NCBI RefSeq assembly: GCF_006542275.1
Contig: NZ_CP041217.1
Span: forward strand, 1,597,501-1,661,500
Direction: 5' to 3'
Length of the DNA stretch: 64,000 nucleotides
Source: Saccharibacillus brassicae
GTDB taxonomy: Bacteria; Bacillota; Bacilli; Paenibacillales; Paenibacillaceae
This document shows, piece after piece, positions 33,560-41,801 of this stretch. The translations under genes and the position numbers were made by a program. Below the pieces are notes generated by a model, which worked only from the letters and a program-made list of their open reading frames with translations, was not told where the DNA came from and searched no databases. Positions within the stretch are counted from its first letter, which is position 1; each line of letters opens with the position of its first letter.

Positions 33560-34636
33560 ATGGAAATTGTACGCATCGGATTGATCGGCTGCGGGTCCAT
33601 CTCCGACTCGCATCTTCAGGCTTACGCCGCCAACCCGCAGGTCAAATTGACCGCGGTGTGCGACTTGAACGAGGAACGTGCCCGGCGGACAGCGAAGCAG
33701 TACGGCATTGACGGCGTCCATACCGATTATCGTCAACTGCTCGCCGACCCGAATATCGACGCCGTCAGCATCTGCACGTGGAACAACTCGCACGCGGAGA
33801 TCAGTATCGCGGCGCTGCGAGCCGGTAAAAACGTCCTGTGCGAAAAACCGCTCTGCAAAACGGTGGACGAAGCGCTGGCGATCCGCCAGGCGGTCGAAGA
33901 GACCGGACGCGTGCTTCAGGTCGGCTACGTGCGGCGGCATGCGGCCAATATCGAAGTGCTCAAGCGTTTTATCGATGCGGGCGATCTGGGCGAATTGTAT
34001 TACGCCAAAGCGAGCCTGATCCGCCGCCTCGGCAATCCGGGCGGCTGGTTCGCGGACGAAGAACGTTCCGGCGGCGGTCCGCTGATCGATATCGGCGTGC
34101 ACGTCATCGATCTGTGCTGGTATCTCATGGGTAAGCCGGCACCGGTCTCGGTCAGCGGCAACACGTATCGCAAACTCGGCAACCGCTCGAATATCGAGAA
34201 CTTCTCGTATTACCAGGCCGCCGATTTCGATCCTTCGCTCAATACGGTCGAAGACATGGCCAATGCGCTGATCCGGTTCGAGAACGGAGCTTCGCTTATG
34301 GTCGACGTCAGCTTCTCGCTGCATGCCCGCAAAGATTCCGCGCAGATTGCCGTATTCGGCGAGCGGGGCGGCGCGGAGATCGAACCGGCGCTGTCGATCG
34401 TGACCGAGCAGCATAATACGATCCTGAACATCGACCCGCAGCTCACGACGCCGGGCTTCGACTTCGTGGACAGCTTCAAGCGGGAAATCAACCATTTCGT
34501 CGATCTGTGCCAGGGCAAAGGCGACAATCTGTGCCCGGTCGACGACGGCGTAGCCATGATCCGGCTGCTGAACGCGATCTACCGCTCGGCCGAAGAAGGC
34601 CGGGAAATTCGTCTGGACGGGGAGGATGCCCAATGA
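33560..34636 (+). CDS. Gfo/Idh/MocA family NAD(P)-dependent sugar oxidoreductase
   Basis: 358 residues. Rossmann motif IGLIGCGSISDSHLQAYA, substrate-side EKPLCKTVDEA (catalytic lysine region) and LIDIGVHVIDLCWYLMGKP, the conserved D-x3-H helix of inositol-dehydrogenase-like enzymes. Starts at ATG 33560 with AGGGTG upstream; GTG 33548 is an alternative. First gene of an operon with two TIM-barrel isomerases, which suggests oxidation of a sugar or cyclitol followed by isomerisation. The stop overlaps the next start (ATGA). Confidence 0.88.
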   Translation: MEIVRIGLIGCGSISDSHLQAYAANPQVKLTAVCDLNEERARRTAKQYGIDGVHTDYRQLLADPNIDAVSICTWNNSHAEISIAALRAGKNVLCEKPLCKTVDEALAIRQAVEETGRVLQVGYVRRHAANIEVLKRFIDAGDLGELYYAKASLIRRLGNPGGWFADEERSGGGPLIDIGVHVIDLCWYLMGKPAPVSVSGNTYRKLGNRSNIENFSYYQAADFDPSLNTVEDMANALIRFENGASLMVDVSFSLHARKDSAQIAVFGERGGAEIEPALSIVTEQHNTILNIDPQLTTPGFDFVDSFKREINHFVDLCQGKGDNLCPVDDGVAMIRLLNAIYRSAEEGREIRLDGEDAQ

Positions 34637-35535
34637 ACGCACAATCGACGAACGGGACTCCGGGCCTTTCCAACAAAATCGGCGTGATCGTCGACAGCTT
34701 CGGGATCGGCGTGACGGAAGGATTGAGAAAAGCAAAAGAGGTCGGCGCCGACGGCGTGCAGATCTATGCGGTGTCCGGCGAGATGGACCCGGCCGTCCTG
34801 ACCGGTTCCAAACGGCGCGAACTGCGCGACTTCATCGGCAGCCTCGGCCTGGAAATATCGGCGCTGTGCGGCGATCTGGCCGGCCACGGCTTCCAGGATG
34901 CTTCCGTCAACCCGGAGAAGATCGAGAAATCGAAACGCATCCTGGACCTTGCGCTTGAGCTCGGCACGAACGTGGTCACGACCCATATTGGCATCGTGCC
35001 CGAAGACCGCGGCGGAGCCATTTACGACGCGATGCACCGGGCGTGCGAAGAACTGAGCCAATACGCAAGCAGCCGGAACGCCTATTTTGCGATCGAGACC
35101 GGTCCCGAGCCGGCCGCCCATCTCAAAAGCTTCCTCGATACGCTCGGCACCAACGGCGTCTCCGTCAATTTCGATCCGGCCAACATGGTGATGGTCACCG
35201 GCGACGATCCGGTGCAGGGCGTGCGCCTGCTTCGGGATTACATCGTGCACACGCACGTCAAAGACGGCCGCCGCCTGCGCGAAGTCGATCCGAAAAAGGT
35301 ATACGGGTATCTCGGCTTCGGCGAGATGGACCACGCGGACATCGCCGATATGGCTTCGGGCGGCGCGGACTTCGTCGAACTGCCGCCGGGCGAAGGCGAC
35401 GTGGACTTCGACGCCTACTTCCGGGCGCTGCAGGAGATCGGCTATACGGGCTACCTGACGATCGAGCGTGAAGTCGGCCGCGATCCGGCGGCGGATATTG
35501 CCGGAGCGGTGCGCTTCATCGAGCGCTATCGTTAA
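34633..35535 (+). CDS. Sugar phosphate isomerase/epimerase (xylose isomerase-like TIM barrel)
   Basis: 300 residues with the AP-endonuclease-2 barrel fold: metal-binding residues lie in TTHIGIVPED (His), FAIETGPEP (Glu), VNFDPANMVM (Asp) and IVHTHVKDGR (His), with a final ERE near the C-terminus. Relatives include IolE/IolI, tagatose epimerases and 3-keto-sugar handling enzymes. ATG overlaps the preceding stop; GGGGAGG lies upstream. Exact substrate unknown. Confidence 0.85.
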   Translation: MNAQSTNGTPGLSNKIGVIVDSFGIGVTEGLRKAKEVGADGVQIYAVSGEMDPAVLTGSKRRELRDFIGSLGLEISALCGDLAGHGFQDASVNPEKIEKSKRILDLALELGTNVVTTHIGIVPEDRGGAIYDAMHRACEELSQYASSRNAYFAIETGPEPAAHLKSFLDTLGTNGVSVNFDPANMVMVTGDDPVQGVRLLRDYIVHTHVKDGRRLREVDPKKVYGYLGFGEMDHADIADMASGGADFVELPPGEGDVDFDAYFRALQEIGYTGYLTIEREVGRDPAADIAGAVRFIERYR

Positions 35536-35610
35536 GCTCCCGGCTGCGCTATACTCAAACAGAAACCTTTCGTTTATCGAATATTCCATTTGACGGGGAG
35601 TGGCTGCACG

Positions 35611-36471
35611 ATGAAACTCGGCATCAGTTCATACAGTCTGTATCAAGCCATGCAGCAGGGCCGCATGACGATCGGCGAAGGCATGGGTTGGGCGGCCGGA
35701 ATCGGAGCCCGGCATATCGAGATCGTCCCGGGGCTCGGCTTCGGGTTCGACGAAGCCGGCGTGCTGGAGAGGCAGCTTGCGCGGCGCGCCAAGGAATTGA
35801 ACCTGGAGCTTTCGAACTACGCGATCGGAGCGAACTTCATCACGGAGAGCGAAGAAGACTATGAAGCGGAAATCGTCCGCGTTCTCGCCGAAGTCGATCG
35901 CGCCCATCGGCTGGGCATCCAGCTGATGCGCCACGACGTCGCTTCGCGCGAAGACACTTCGATTCTTCGCTTCAACGAAGACTTGGAGAAGCTCGCGTCC
36001 GCCTGCCGGCGAATTGCCGACCACGCCGCCGGTTACGGCATTACGACAAGCGTCGAGAACCACGGCTATTACGTGCAATCGAGCGACCGGATTCAGACGC
36101 TCGTGCAGGCCGTCGACCGCCCGAATTTCAAAACGACGCTCGACGTCGGCAACTTCGTCTGCGTCGACGAAAACCCGCTGACCGCCGTCCGCAACAATCT
36201 GCCGATCGCTTCGATGGTCCATATCAAAGACTTCTATATCCGTCCGGCCCGCCTCAATCCCGGCGAAGGCTGGTTCCGCAGTTCGGGCGGCAGCTACCTG
36301 CGCGGCGCGATCGCCGGTCAGGGCGATCTCGACCTGTACGAGATCCTCGCCCACGTCAAAGCTTCCGGCTACGACGGCTTCCTGTCTATCGAATACGAAG
36401 GCATGGAAGACTGCCTGAACGGCACGCGGATCGCTTTCGACAACGTGCTGCGCATCTGGGACGAAGTGTGA
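35611..36471 (+). CDS. Sugar phosphate isomerase/epimerase (xylose isomerase-like TIM barrel)
   Basis: 286 residues, second barrel enzyme of this operon. Metal site residues in TTSVENHGYYVQ (Glu), TTLDVGNFVCVDE (Asp), SMVHIKDFYI (His) and LSIEYEGMED (Glu). Not a close copy of the preceding gene, so the two probably act on different steps. Start at ATG 35611 (MKLGISSYS), 10 nt after GGGGAG. The operon ends at a strong terminator about 130 nt later. Confidence 0.85.
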   Translation: MKLGISSYSLYQAMQQGRMTIGEGMGWAAGIGARHIEIVPGLGFGFDEAGVLERQLARRAKELNLELSNYAIGANFITESEEDYEAEIVRVLAEVDRAHRLGIQLMRHDVASREDTSILRFNEDLEKLASACRRIADHAAGYGITTSVENHGYYVQSSDRIQTLVQAVDRPNFKTTLDVGNFVCVDENPLTAVRNNLPIASMVHIKDFYIRPARLNPGEGWFRSSGGSYLRGAIAGQGDLDLYEILAHVKASGYDGFLSIEYEGMEDCLNGTRIAFDNVLRIWDEV

Positions 36472-36596
36472 CGGGACGGAGTGCCCGGCGGGACGGCCGA
36501 CATGCATGCCGGGCGAATCCGGCTGGTCCGCATGCTCGCGAATGAACCAAAAGCCGCCTGCGCCCGGACAGACGTCCCGGGCTTACCCGGCACGAT

Positions 36597-36633
36597 AAAA
36601 AGGACTTGAGCCGCGGCTCAAGTCCTTTTTATT
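36597..36633. terminator. Bidirectional terminator after the isomerase operon
   Basis: AAAAAGGACTTGAGCC/GGCTCAAGTCCTTTTT perfect hairpin; serves the plus-strand operon and the minus-strand methyltransferase gene. Confidence 0.93.
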
Positions 36634-36666
36634 TCTCGCGCTGCGGCCTAGAGCAGCAGCCGCGCC

Positions 36667-37467
36667 CTACGGCAGCAGCCGCTGCCGCACCGCTTCGAAC
36701 AGAAGCACCGAAGCGGCCATCGCCACGTTCAGCGATTCCGCCCGGCCGGGCATCGGGATGATGACCTTCTCGTCCACGAACGCCTCGACTTCCGGCGAGA
36801 CGCCGCCGCCTTCGCTGCCGAACACGAACCAGGTCGCGCCGCGGTAATCGGCTTCGTAGCAGCCGCGGTCGGCCTGCAGGCTCGTGCTGACGATCTTGGC
36901 CGACGCTTCGCGCGCCAGGGGCAGCAGTTCGGTCAGATCGCCTTCCACGATCGGCAGATGGAACAGCGATCCCATCGTCGAGCGTACCGTCTTGGGATTA
37001 TACATGTCCGCGCAGCCCCGGCCGACGATAACGCCCGCCGCGCCCGCCGCGTCGGCGGCGCGGATGATCGTGCCCACGTTGCCCGGGTCCTGCACGCCGT
37101 CGAGCACGGCGACGAGGCCGTGCGGCACGCGCAGCAGATCGGCCGGCTTCGCGGCGGACTTGCGCACGACCGCGAACACCGGCTGCGGCGTGCGCGCTTC
37201 GGTGCATTTGGACACGATCGCCGCCGAGACGGCGATCCATTCCGCCGCGCTGCCGCCCTGCGCGCTGGCGGAGAGTTCTCCCGGCACGCCGAGCGCCGCG
37301 TCGTAAGCGACGCATTCCACGTCGGCTTCGGCGCGCAGCGCTTCCTGCACCAGATGCACGCCTTCCACGAGGTATTTTCCCTGACGGTCGCGGTGCTTTT
37401 TCTCCAGCAGGCCGGCCCATTCTTTCACGCGGGCATTCGCCGTCGATTCGATCTGCGCATGTCGCAT
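36667..37467 (-). CDS. TrmH/SpoU family RNA 2'-O-methyltransferase (YsgA-like)
   Basis: 266 residues. N-terminal substrate-binding part, then the knotted SPOUT domain with motif 1 VQDPGNVGTIIRAADAAG, motif 2 WFVFGSEGGGVSPEV and motif 3 IPMPGRAESLNVAMAASVLLFE. Uses S-adenosylmethionine to methylate ribose in rRNA or tRNA; target unknown. Start at ATG 37467 with GGAGG 9 nt upstream rather than the TTG eight codons earlier, which overlaps that site. Confidence 0.88.
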   Translation of the reverse strand: MRHAQIESTANARVKEWAGLLEKKHRDRQGKYLVEGVHLVQEALRAEADVECVAYDAALGVPGELSASAQGGSAAEWIAVSAAIVSKCTEARTPQPVFAVVRKSAAKPADLLRVPHGLVAVLDGVQDPGNVGTIIRAADAAGAAGVIVGRGCADMYNPKTVRSTMGSLFHLPIVEGDLTELLPLAREASAKIVSTSLQADRGCYEADYRGATWFVFGSEGGGVSPEVEAFVDEKVIIPMPGRAESLNVAMAASVLLFEAVRQRLLP

Positions 37468-37495
37468 ACGTTTCGCCCTCCGCTTATTCAAATTG

Positions 37496-37525
37496 AAAGG
37501 TACCGCCGCGGGGCGATACCTTTTT
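37496..37525. terminator. Hairpin terminator after ktrA
   Basis: AAAGGTA-CGCC/GGCG-TACCTTT stem with one G-T pair. T6 follows on the plus strand, TTTCAATTT on the minus strand on which ktrA is read. Confidence 0.65.
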
Positions 37526-37530
37526 TGGGT

Positions 37531-38205
37531 TTATCCGTGTTTGTCGAACGCAAGCTCCAGCCGCACCAGATCGTCCCGTTCGCCGACGATAACGAGCACA
37601 TCGCCTTCCCAGAGACGGCCGTGCGGGTCCGGGGAGATGTTCATCTTGCTGCCGCGGCGCACGGCGATCACGTTGCAGCCGTACTTTTGCCGCAGATTCA
37701 GCTCGATCAGGTTGCGGCCGACCATCCGCGCCGGGACGAGCATCTCGAAGATGCTGTAATCGCCCGACAGCTCGATATAATCGAGGATGTTCGGCGACGT
37801 CAGATTGTGCGCAACCCTTGTACCCATATCGCGTTCCGGGAAAATGACTTTGTCCGCGCCGATCTTGCTCAGCACTTTGCCGTGGAGTTCGTTCTGCGCT
37901 TTGGCAATGATCATCGGCATGTTCATTTCCTTGAGAATGAGCGTCGTCAGGATACTCGCCTGAATATCCTGGCCGATCGCCACGACGACCACGTTGAAGT
38001 TGCGGATGCCGAGCGCTTTGAGCGCTTCTTCGTCCGTCGAATCCGCCGACACCGCATGCGTCACGATATTCGAGATCTCCTGGGTCCGCTGCTGGCTGGC
38101 GTCGATCGCCAGCACGTCGAATCCCATTTGGCTGAGCGATTTGGCGATGCTTGATCCGAATCGGCCCATACCGATGACCGCGTACTGTTTTTTGCCTTTC
38201 CCCAT
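37531..38205 (-). CDS. ktrA: Potassium uptake regulatory subunit (KtrA/KtrC, RCK type)
   Basis: 224 residues: RCK_N Rossmann domain with YAVIGMGRFGSSIAKSL and the acidic VLAIDAS strand end for nucleotide binding, then RCK_C (MVGRNLIELNLRQKYGCNVIAVRR). KtrA/C rings gate the KtrB/D channel according to ATP/ADP and c-di-AMP. No ktrB lies nearby, as with ktrC of B. subtilis. GGAGG lies 11 nt before the ATG. Cytoplasmic, membrane-associated. Confidence 0.88.
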   Translation of the reverse strand: MGKGKKQYAVIGMGRFGSSIAKSLSQMGFDVLAIDASQQRTQEISNIVTHAVSADSTDEEALKALGIRNFNVVVVAIGQDIQASILTTLILKEMNMPMIIAKAQNELHGKVLSKIGADKVIFPERDMGTRVAHNLTSPNILDYIELSGDYSIFEMLVPARMVGRNLIELNLRQKYGCNVIAVRRGSKMNISPDPHGRLWEGDVLVIVGERDDLVRLELAFDKHG

Positions 38206-38227
38206 CCTGCTTCAGGCCTCCTTGAGA

Positions 38228-39811
38228 TCAGGGCGCCATTTCCAGGAATCGGGCGTCCGGATTTTTATCGATAGCGGTACGCATGGCATACTCGTTTTCG
38301 AACAGCGCGACATAGTTGCCTTTTTTGTCTTTGACGAGCGTGGAGTTGATCCGGAATTTCGAAGGATCGATCTCCGGGGCGACGATCCAGCGCGCGAATT
38401 GGAACGACTGGCGCTGAAGCTGCACGTCGACGCCGTACTCGTTTTTCATCCGGTACTCGAACACTTCGAACTGGAGCTGTCCGACTACGCCGAGGATCGT
38501 GTCGTCGAAGCTTACGGTGCGGAACACCTGAATGGTGCCTTCTTCCGTCAGCTGGTCGATGCCTTTTTGGTACTGCTTGTGCTTGAGCGCGTTTTTGGCC
38601 GTGACCTTGGCGAAAATCTCCGGCGAGAACGTCGGCAGCTCTTCGAATTCGAAGCTTTGTCCTTCCACCAGCGAATCGCCGATCCGGAAAATGCCCGGGT
38701 CGAACAAGCCGATAATGTCGCCGGCGTAAGCCGTCTCGACGATATCGCGGTCCTGCGCCAGAAACTGCTGCGGCTGGGCCAGCTTGATGTCTTTGCCGAC
38801 GCGCACGTGCTTGACGCTCATGCCGCGCTCGAACTTGCCGGACACGATGCGCAGAAACGCGATCCGGTCGCGGTGCGCCGGGTTCATGTTGGCCTGGATC
38901 TTGAACACGTAGCCGCTGAACTTCTCGCGGACCGGTTCGATCTCGCCTTCCGTGCTGCGGCGCGGCGCCGGCTTGGGTGCCAGCTCCAGGAAGTTTTGCA
39001 GGAACGTCTGCAGGCCGAAGTTGTTGATCGCGCTGCCGAAGAAGACCGGAGTCAGCTCGCCGCGTTTCACTTTTTCGTAATCGAACGGATCGCCCGCCAC
39101 GTCCAGCAGCTCAAGTTCTTCCACCAGCTGGTTCGCATGGTATTCGCCGGCCATCTCTTTGATGATCGGATCGCGGTAATCTTCGACTTTTTGGACTTTG
39201 ATCTGCGAATGGTCGTCGCCCTGGAACAGCTCGACCTGATTTTTCATCCGGTCGTAGATACCGTTCAGCTCGCGCCCCATGCCGATCGGCCAGTTCATCG
39301 GAACCGAGCGGATGCCCAGCACCTGCTCCAGCTCTTCCATCAGGTCGAACGGGCTTTGGCCTTCGCGGTCGAGTTTGTTAATAAAAGTAAAGATCGGAAT
39401 GCCGCGCTTCGCGCACACCTGGAACAGCTTGATCGTCTGCGCTTCCACGCCTTTCGCCACGTCGATCAGCATGACCGCGCTGTCGGCCGCCGTGAGCGTC
39501 CGGTACGTGTCTTCGCTGAAGTCCTGGTGACCCGGCGTATCCAAAATGTTGATGCGGTGACCGTCGTAATCGAACTGCATGACCGAGGACGTAACGGAGA
39601 TGCCCCGCTGTTTCTCGATTTCCATCCAGTCGCTCGTCGCGTGCTTGCTTGCTTTGCGGGCTTTGACCGTTCCGGCCAGACGAATAGCGCCGCCGAAGAG
39701 CAGAAGCTTCTCCGTCAGCGTCGTTTTCCCGGCATCCGGGTGAGATATAATGGCAAAAGTTCTGCGTTTGTCGACTTCATCGCGCAAAACCTTTTCATCG
39801 GCTTGGTTCAT
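38228..39811 (-). CDS. prfC: Peptide chain release factor 3
   Basis: 527 residues. Translational GTPase with P-loop SHPDAGKTTLTEKLL, G2 RGISVTSS, G3 DTPGHQDF, G4 NKLD, and the RF3-specific C-terminus. Recycles RF1/RF2 after termination; absent from B. subtilis but frequent in Paenibacilli. Start ATG 39811 is chosen over an in-frame ATG at 39844 because the extended -10 element (39850-39858) puts the transcript start at or after 39844 and AAGGG lies 9 nt before 39811. Confidence 0.93.
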   Translation of the reverse strand: MNQADEKVLRDEVDKRRTFAIISHPDAGKTTLTEKLLLFGGAIRLAGTVKARKASKHATSDWMEIEKQRGISVTSSVMQFDYDGHRINILDTPGHQDFSEDTYRTLTAADSAVMLIDVAKGVEAQTIKLFQVCAKRGIPIFTFINKLDREGQSPFDLMEELEQVLGIRSVPMNWPIGMGRELNGIYDRMKNQVELFQGDDHSQIKVQKVEDYRDPIIKEMAGEYHANQLVEELELLDVAGDPFDYEKVKRGELTPVFFGSAINNFGLQTFLQNFLELAPKPAPRRSTEGEIEPVREKFSGYVFKIQANMNPAHRDRIAFLRIVSGKFERGMSVKHVRVGKDIKLAQPQQFLAQDRDIVETAYAGDIIGLFDPGIFRIGDSLVEGQSFEFEELPTFSPEIFAKVTAKNALKHKQYQKGIDQLTEEGTIQVFRTVSFDDTILGVVGQLQFEVFEYRMKNEYGVDVQLQRQSFQFARWIVAPEIDPSKFRINSTLVKDKKGNYVALFENEYAMRTAIDKNPDARFLEMAP

Positions 39812-39849
39812 GTTCACGTTCCCTTCTGTATCGTACGTATTCATCCCTA

Positions 39850-39858
39850 TATTGTACC
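39850..39858 (-). promoter_or_regulatory. Extended -10 promoter of prfC
   Basis: TGGTACAAT (TG-N-TACAAT) on the minus strand; predicted initiation is about 7 nt downstream, ahead of the ATG at 39811. Confidence 0.7.
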
Positions 39859-39919
39859 ATAATTAACGCACAGGCAAGGGGATAATGTGCGCCGACCGGG
39901 AGTGCGCGCACAATTTTCG

Positions 39920-40324
39920 TTACCGGTCCCCGCCGCGGCGGAACGAACGCGCATATTCGCGCACTTCGTCGTCGTCATATTCGTCCAGCAGCCGGTTCAG
40001 ATGTTTTTTCACTTCCGCCAGATGCCGCTCCTGCCGTTCGACGTCCGCGATCTGCTGCCGCACCAATTCGCGCAGCGCCTCGATGCCGATGCCCGGGCTT
40101 CCGCCGAGCTCGCGCAGCGTTTCGCCGATGCGCGCAAGCGGATACCCGAGCGCTTTGGCGTCCCGGATAAAACGGATCATCGTCACGTATTCTTCGCCGT
40201 ACATCCGGTAGCCGTTGTCGCCGCGTTCCGGTTCCGGCAGTACGCCCCGATCTTCATAGAACCGGATCGTGGCCGGGGTCAAGCCCGTTTTGTTCGCAAG
40301 CTGTCCTCGGGTCATCTTTTTCAT
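39920..40324 (-). CDS. MerR family transcriptional regulator
   Basis: 134 residues: N-terminal winged helix RGQLANKTGLTPATIRFYEDRGVLP, then DNGYRMYGEEYVTMIRFIRDAKALGYPL and a long dimerisation coiled coil (ERQERHLAEVKKHLNRLLDEY). No cysteine cluster, so not a metal sensor of the MerR/CueR kind; it resembles organic-ligand or redox subgroups. ATG overlaps the stop of the upstream hydrolase (ATGA), so both are made from the MerR-type promoter at 41.66 kb, implying autoregulation. Confidence 0.88.
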   Translation of the reverse strand: MKKMTRGQLANKTGLTPATIRFYEDRGVLPEPERGDNGYRMYGEEYVTMIRFIRDAKALGYPLARIGETLRELGGSPGIGIEALRELVRQQIADVERQERHLAEVKKHLNRLLDEYDDDEVREYARSFRRGGDR

Positions 40325-41604
40325 GCGCGGGTCTCCTTCTCTTGGTCGGCGATCCGGGTGAGCTTGCGGTCGTACCGAACTTCCGGGAACGCCTCCGAGT
40401 CCTGCCCCAGCAGCTCCGAACGGATACTTTTTATATAACGGTCGAAAAAAGCGACGGCGTAAGCGCGCGTGATCTCGCTCGTCCGTTCCGGCGTCGCTTT
40501 GTGGGCGAACAGGCGCGGGGACACATAAGCGACGTCGGTAAAGCTTTGATGGTAGAACGGTTCGACCACCGCGAACAGCGTATCGCTCCGGCTCGAACCC
40601 ATCGCCTGCTCCGCTTCTTCCGTCCATTCCGGGTAGACGACTTTTTCCCGCTTCGGATCGTTCGGGTCCAGCGCCCGCTCCGTCTCTCCGGTCAGCAGGT
40701 ACATGAACGGCCGCTCAAGCGGCCCGCTCGGGGCTTCGCCCCAGAACCCGCCTTCCAGGCTGAGCGCCGCGGCGAAGCGTTCGTCGGCCGCAAGCGCTTG
40801 GACCGCCGTCGCTCCCCCGTAGGAATGGCCGAGCAGCCCGGCGCGTTCAAGGTCCAATCGGCCGGACAGCGGATGGCCGGAGCCGGCCGCGTTCCAGCGC
40901 TCCAGCGTATCGAGCACGAAGCGGGCATCCGCTGCGCGAACGGCGATTTCGCCCACGTTGTACGCGTGCAGCTCGCTAGAATGCGCGAAGGAAGGTTCAT
41001 GCACGTACGCGGCGGCGCGCCCGCCCTGCAGCTTCACTTCGGCCGACGTGTACGGATGATCCATCCCGATTACGATATAGCCCCGGCTGACGAGTTCCTC
41101 GACGAGCGTCAGGCTCTGGAACCGGGTCGAGCGAATGCCCGGCGAGAACAGCAGCACCGGATAGGCGGACTCCCCGCCGGAGAGCGGCAGGCGCCGGAAC
41201 GCATGCGTGCTCACCCGCGACAAATGCCCGAACCATCGGCGCGGCAGCCCGAATACGAGCGACAGGCATTCGCCGAGCGCAGCCGGGTATCGTTCCGGCT
41301 GCGCGGCGGCCGCGGCCGAAGTGTCGGCCGGATACCAGACGGTGAGCGGCACTTCCCGCGGACCGTCCCCTTCGGGAAGCGTGCCCCGCCGGTTCTCCTG
41401 CCGGCTTCCGTCGACGAGATGTTCTTCGAACGTGCCGATCGCGTACGGCCCCGTCGGCTCCGGCAGGGCGAATACCGGAAACAGCCGACGCAGCGGATTC
41501 GGGCTTTTGCCCTGCCGTCTCGACCGATAGACGTATCCGGCGGCCGCAACCATCGCCGCAGCGGCGGCTCCCCCGAGCCAAACGGTTTTCGTGTTCTTGT
41601 TCAT
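40321..41604 (-). CDS. Membrane-anchored alpha/beta hydrolase (PAF-acetylhydrolase/dienelactone hydrolase-like)
   Basis: 427 residues. An N-terminal hydrophobic helix (VWLGGAAAAAMVAAAGYVY) followed by basic residues acts as an anchor or signal. The hydrolase domain has VLLFSPGIRST, the nucleophile elbow LLGHSYGGATAV (Ser) and a C-terminal His in EPFYHQSF, resembling platelet-activating-factor acetylhydrolase-type lipases. Substrate unknown, perhaps lipids or esters. ATG 41604 with GGGAG 9 nt upstream. Operon with the MerR regulator. Confidence 0.83.
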   Translation of the reverse strand: MNKNTKTVWLGGAAAAAMVAAAGYVYRSRRQGKSPNPLRRLFPVFALPEPTGPYAIGTFEEHLVDGSRQENRRGTLPEGDGPREVPLTVWYPADTSAAAAAQPERYPAALGECLSLVFGLPRRWFGHLSRVSTHAFRRLPLSGGESAYPVLLFSPGIRSTRFQSLTLVEELVSRGYIVIGMDHPYTSAEVKLQGGRAAAYVHEPSFAHSSELHAYNVGEIAVRAADARFVLDTLERWNAAGSGHPLSGRLDLERAGLLGHSYGGATAVQALAADERFAAALSLEGGFWGEAPSGPLERPFMYLLTGETERALDPNDPKREKVVYPEWTEEAEQAMGSSRSDTLFAVVEPFYHQSFTDVAYVSPRLFAHKATPERTSEITRAYAVAFFDRYIKSIRSELLGQDSEAFPEVRYDRKLTRIADQEKETRA

Positions 41605-41660
41605 GCGGCCACTCTCCCTTGAATATCGAATTTCAAGCCGCTTACGGCTGTATGCGTTCA

Positions 41661-41691
41661 GCATAAGGGTTGAAGTTGGGTTCAAGGTCAA
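41661..41691 (-). promoter_or_regulatory. MerR-type promoter with over-long spacer
   Basis: TTGACC (41686-41691), 19-nt spacer, TTATGC (41661-41666) on the minus strand (or TATGCT with 20 nt). Inside the spacer is the inverted repeat TTGAA-N6-TTCAA. Long spacer with central dyad is the MerR-family hallmark: the regulator untwists DNA to realign the elements. Confidence 0.75.
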
Positions 41692-41713
41692 GCTTCGGTT
41701 CGATATTCGGTCG

Positions 41714-41766
41714 AAAAAAAGCAAAAACCGCCGCGCAGCCGGAATGTCCGGCCGCGCGGCGGCTGA
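41714..41766 (-). terminator. Intrinsic terminator of zwf
   Basis: Long GC-rich hairpin CCGCCGCGCGGCCGG/CCGGCTGCGCGGCGG, then TTTTTGCTTTTTTT on the minus strand. Confidence 0.92.
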
Positions 41767-41801
41767 TCTGCGGAATACACCGCTGGCATTGCGCAATCCG
41801 T

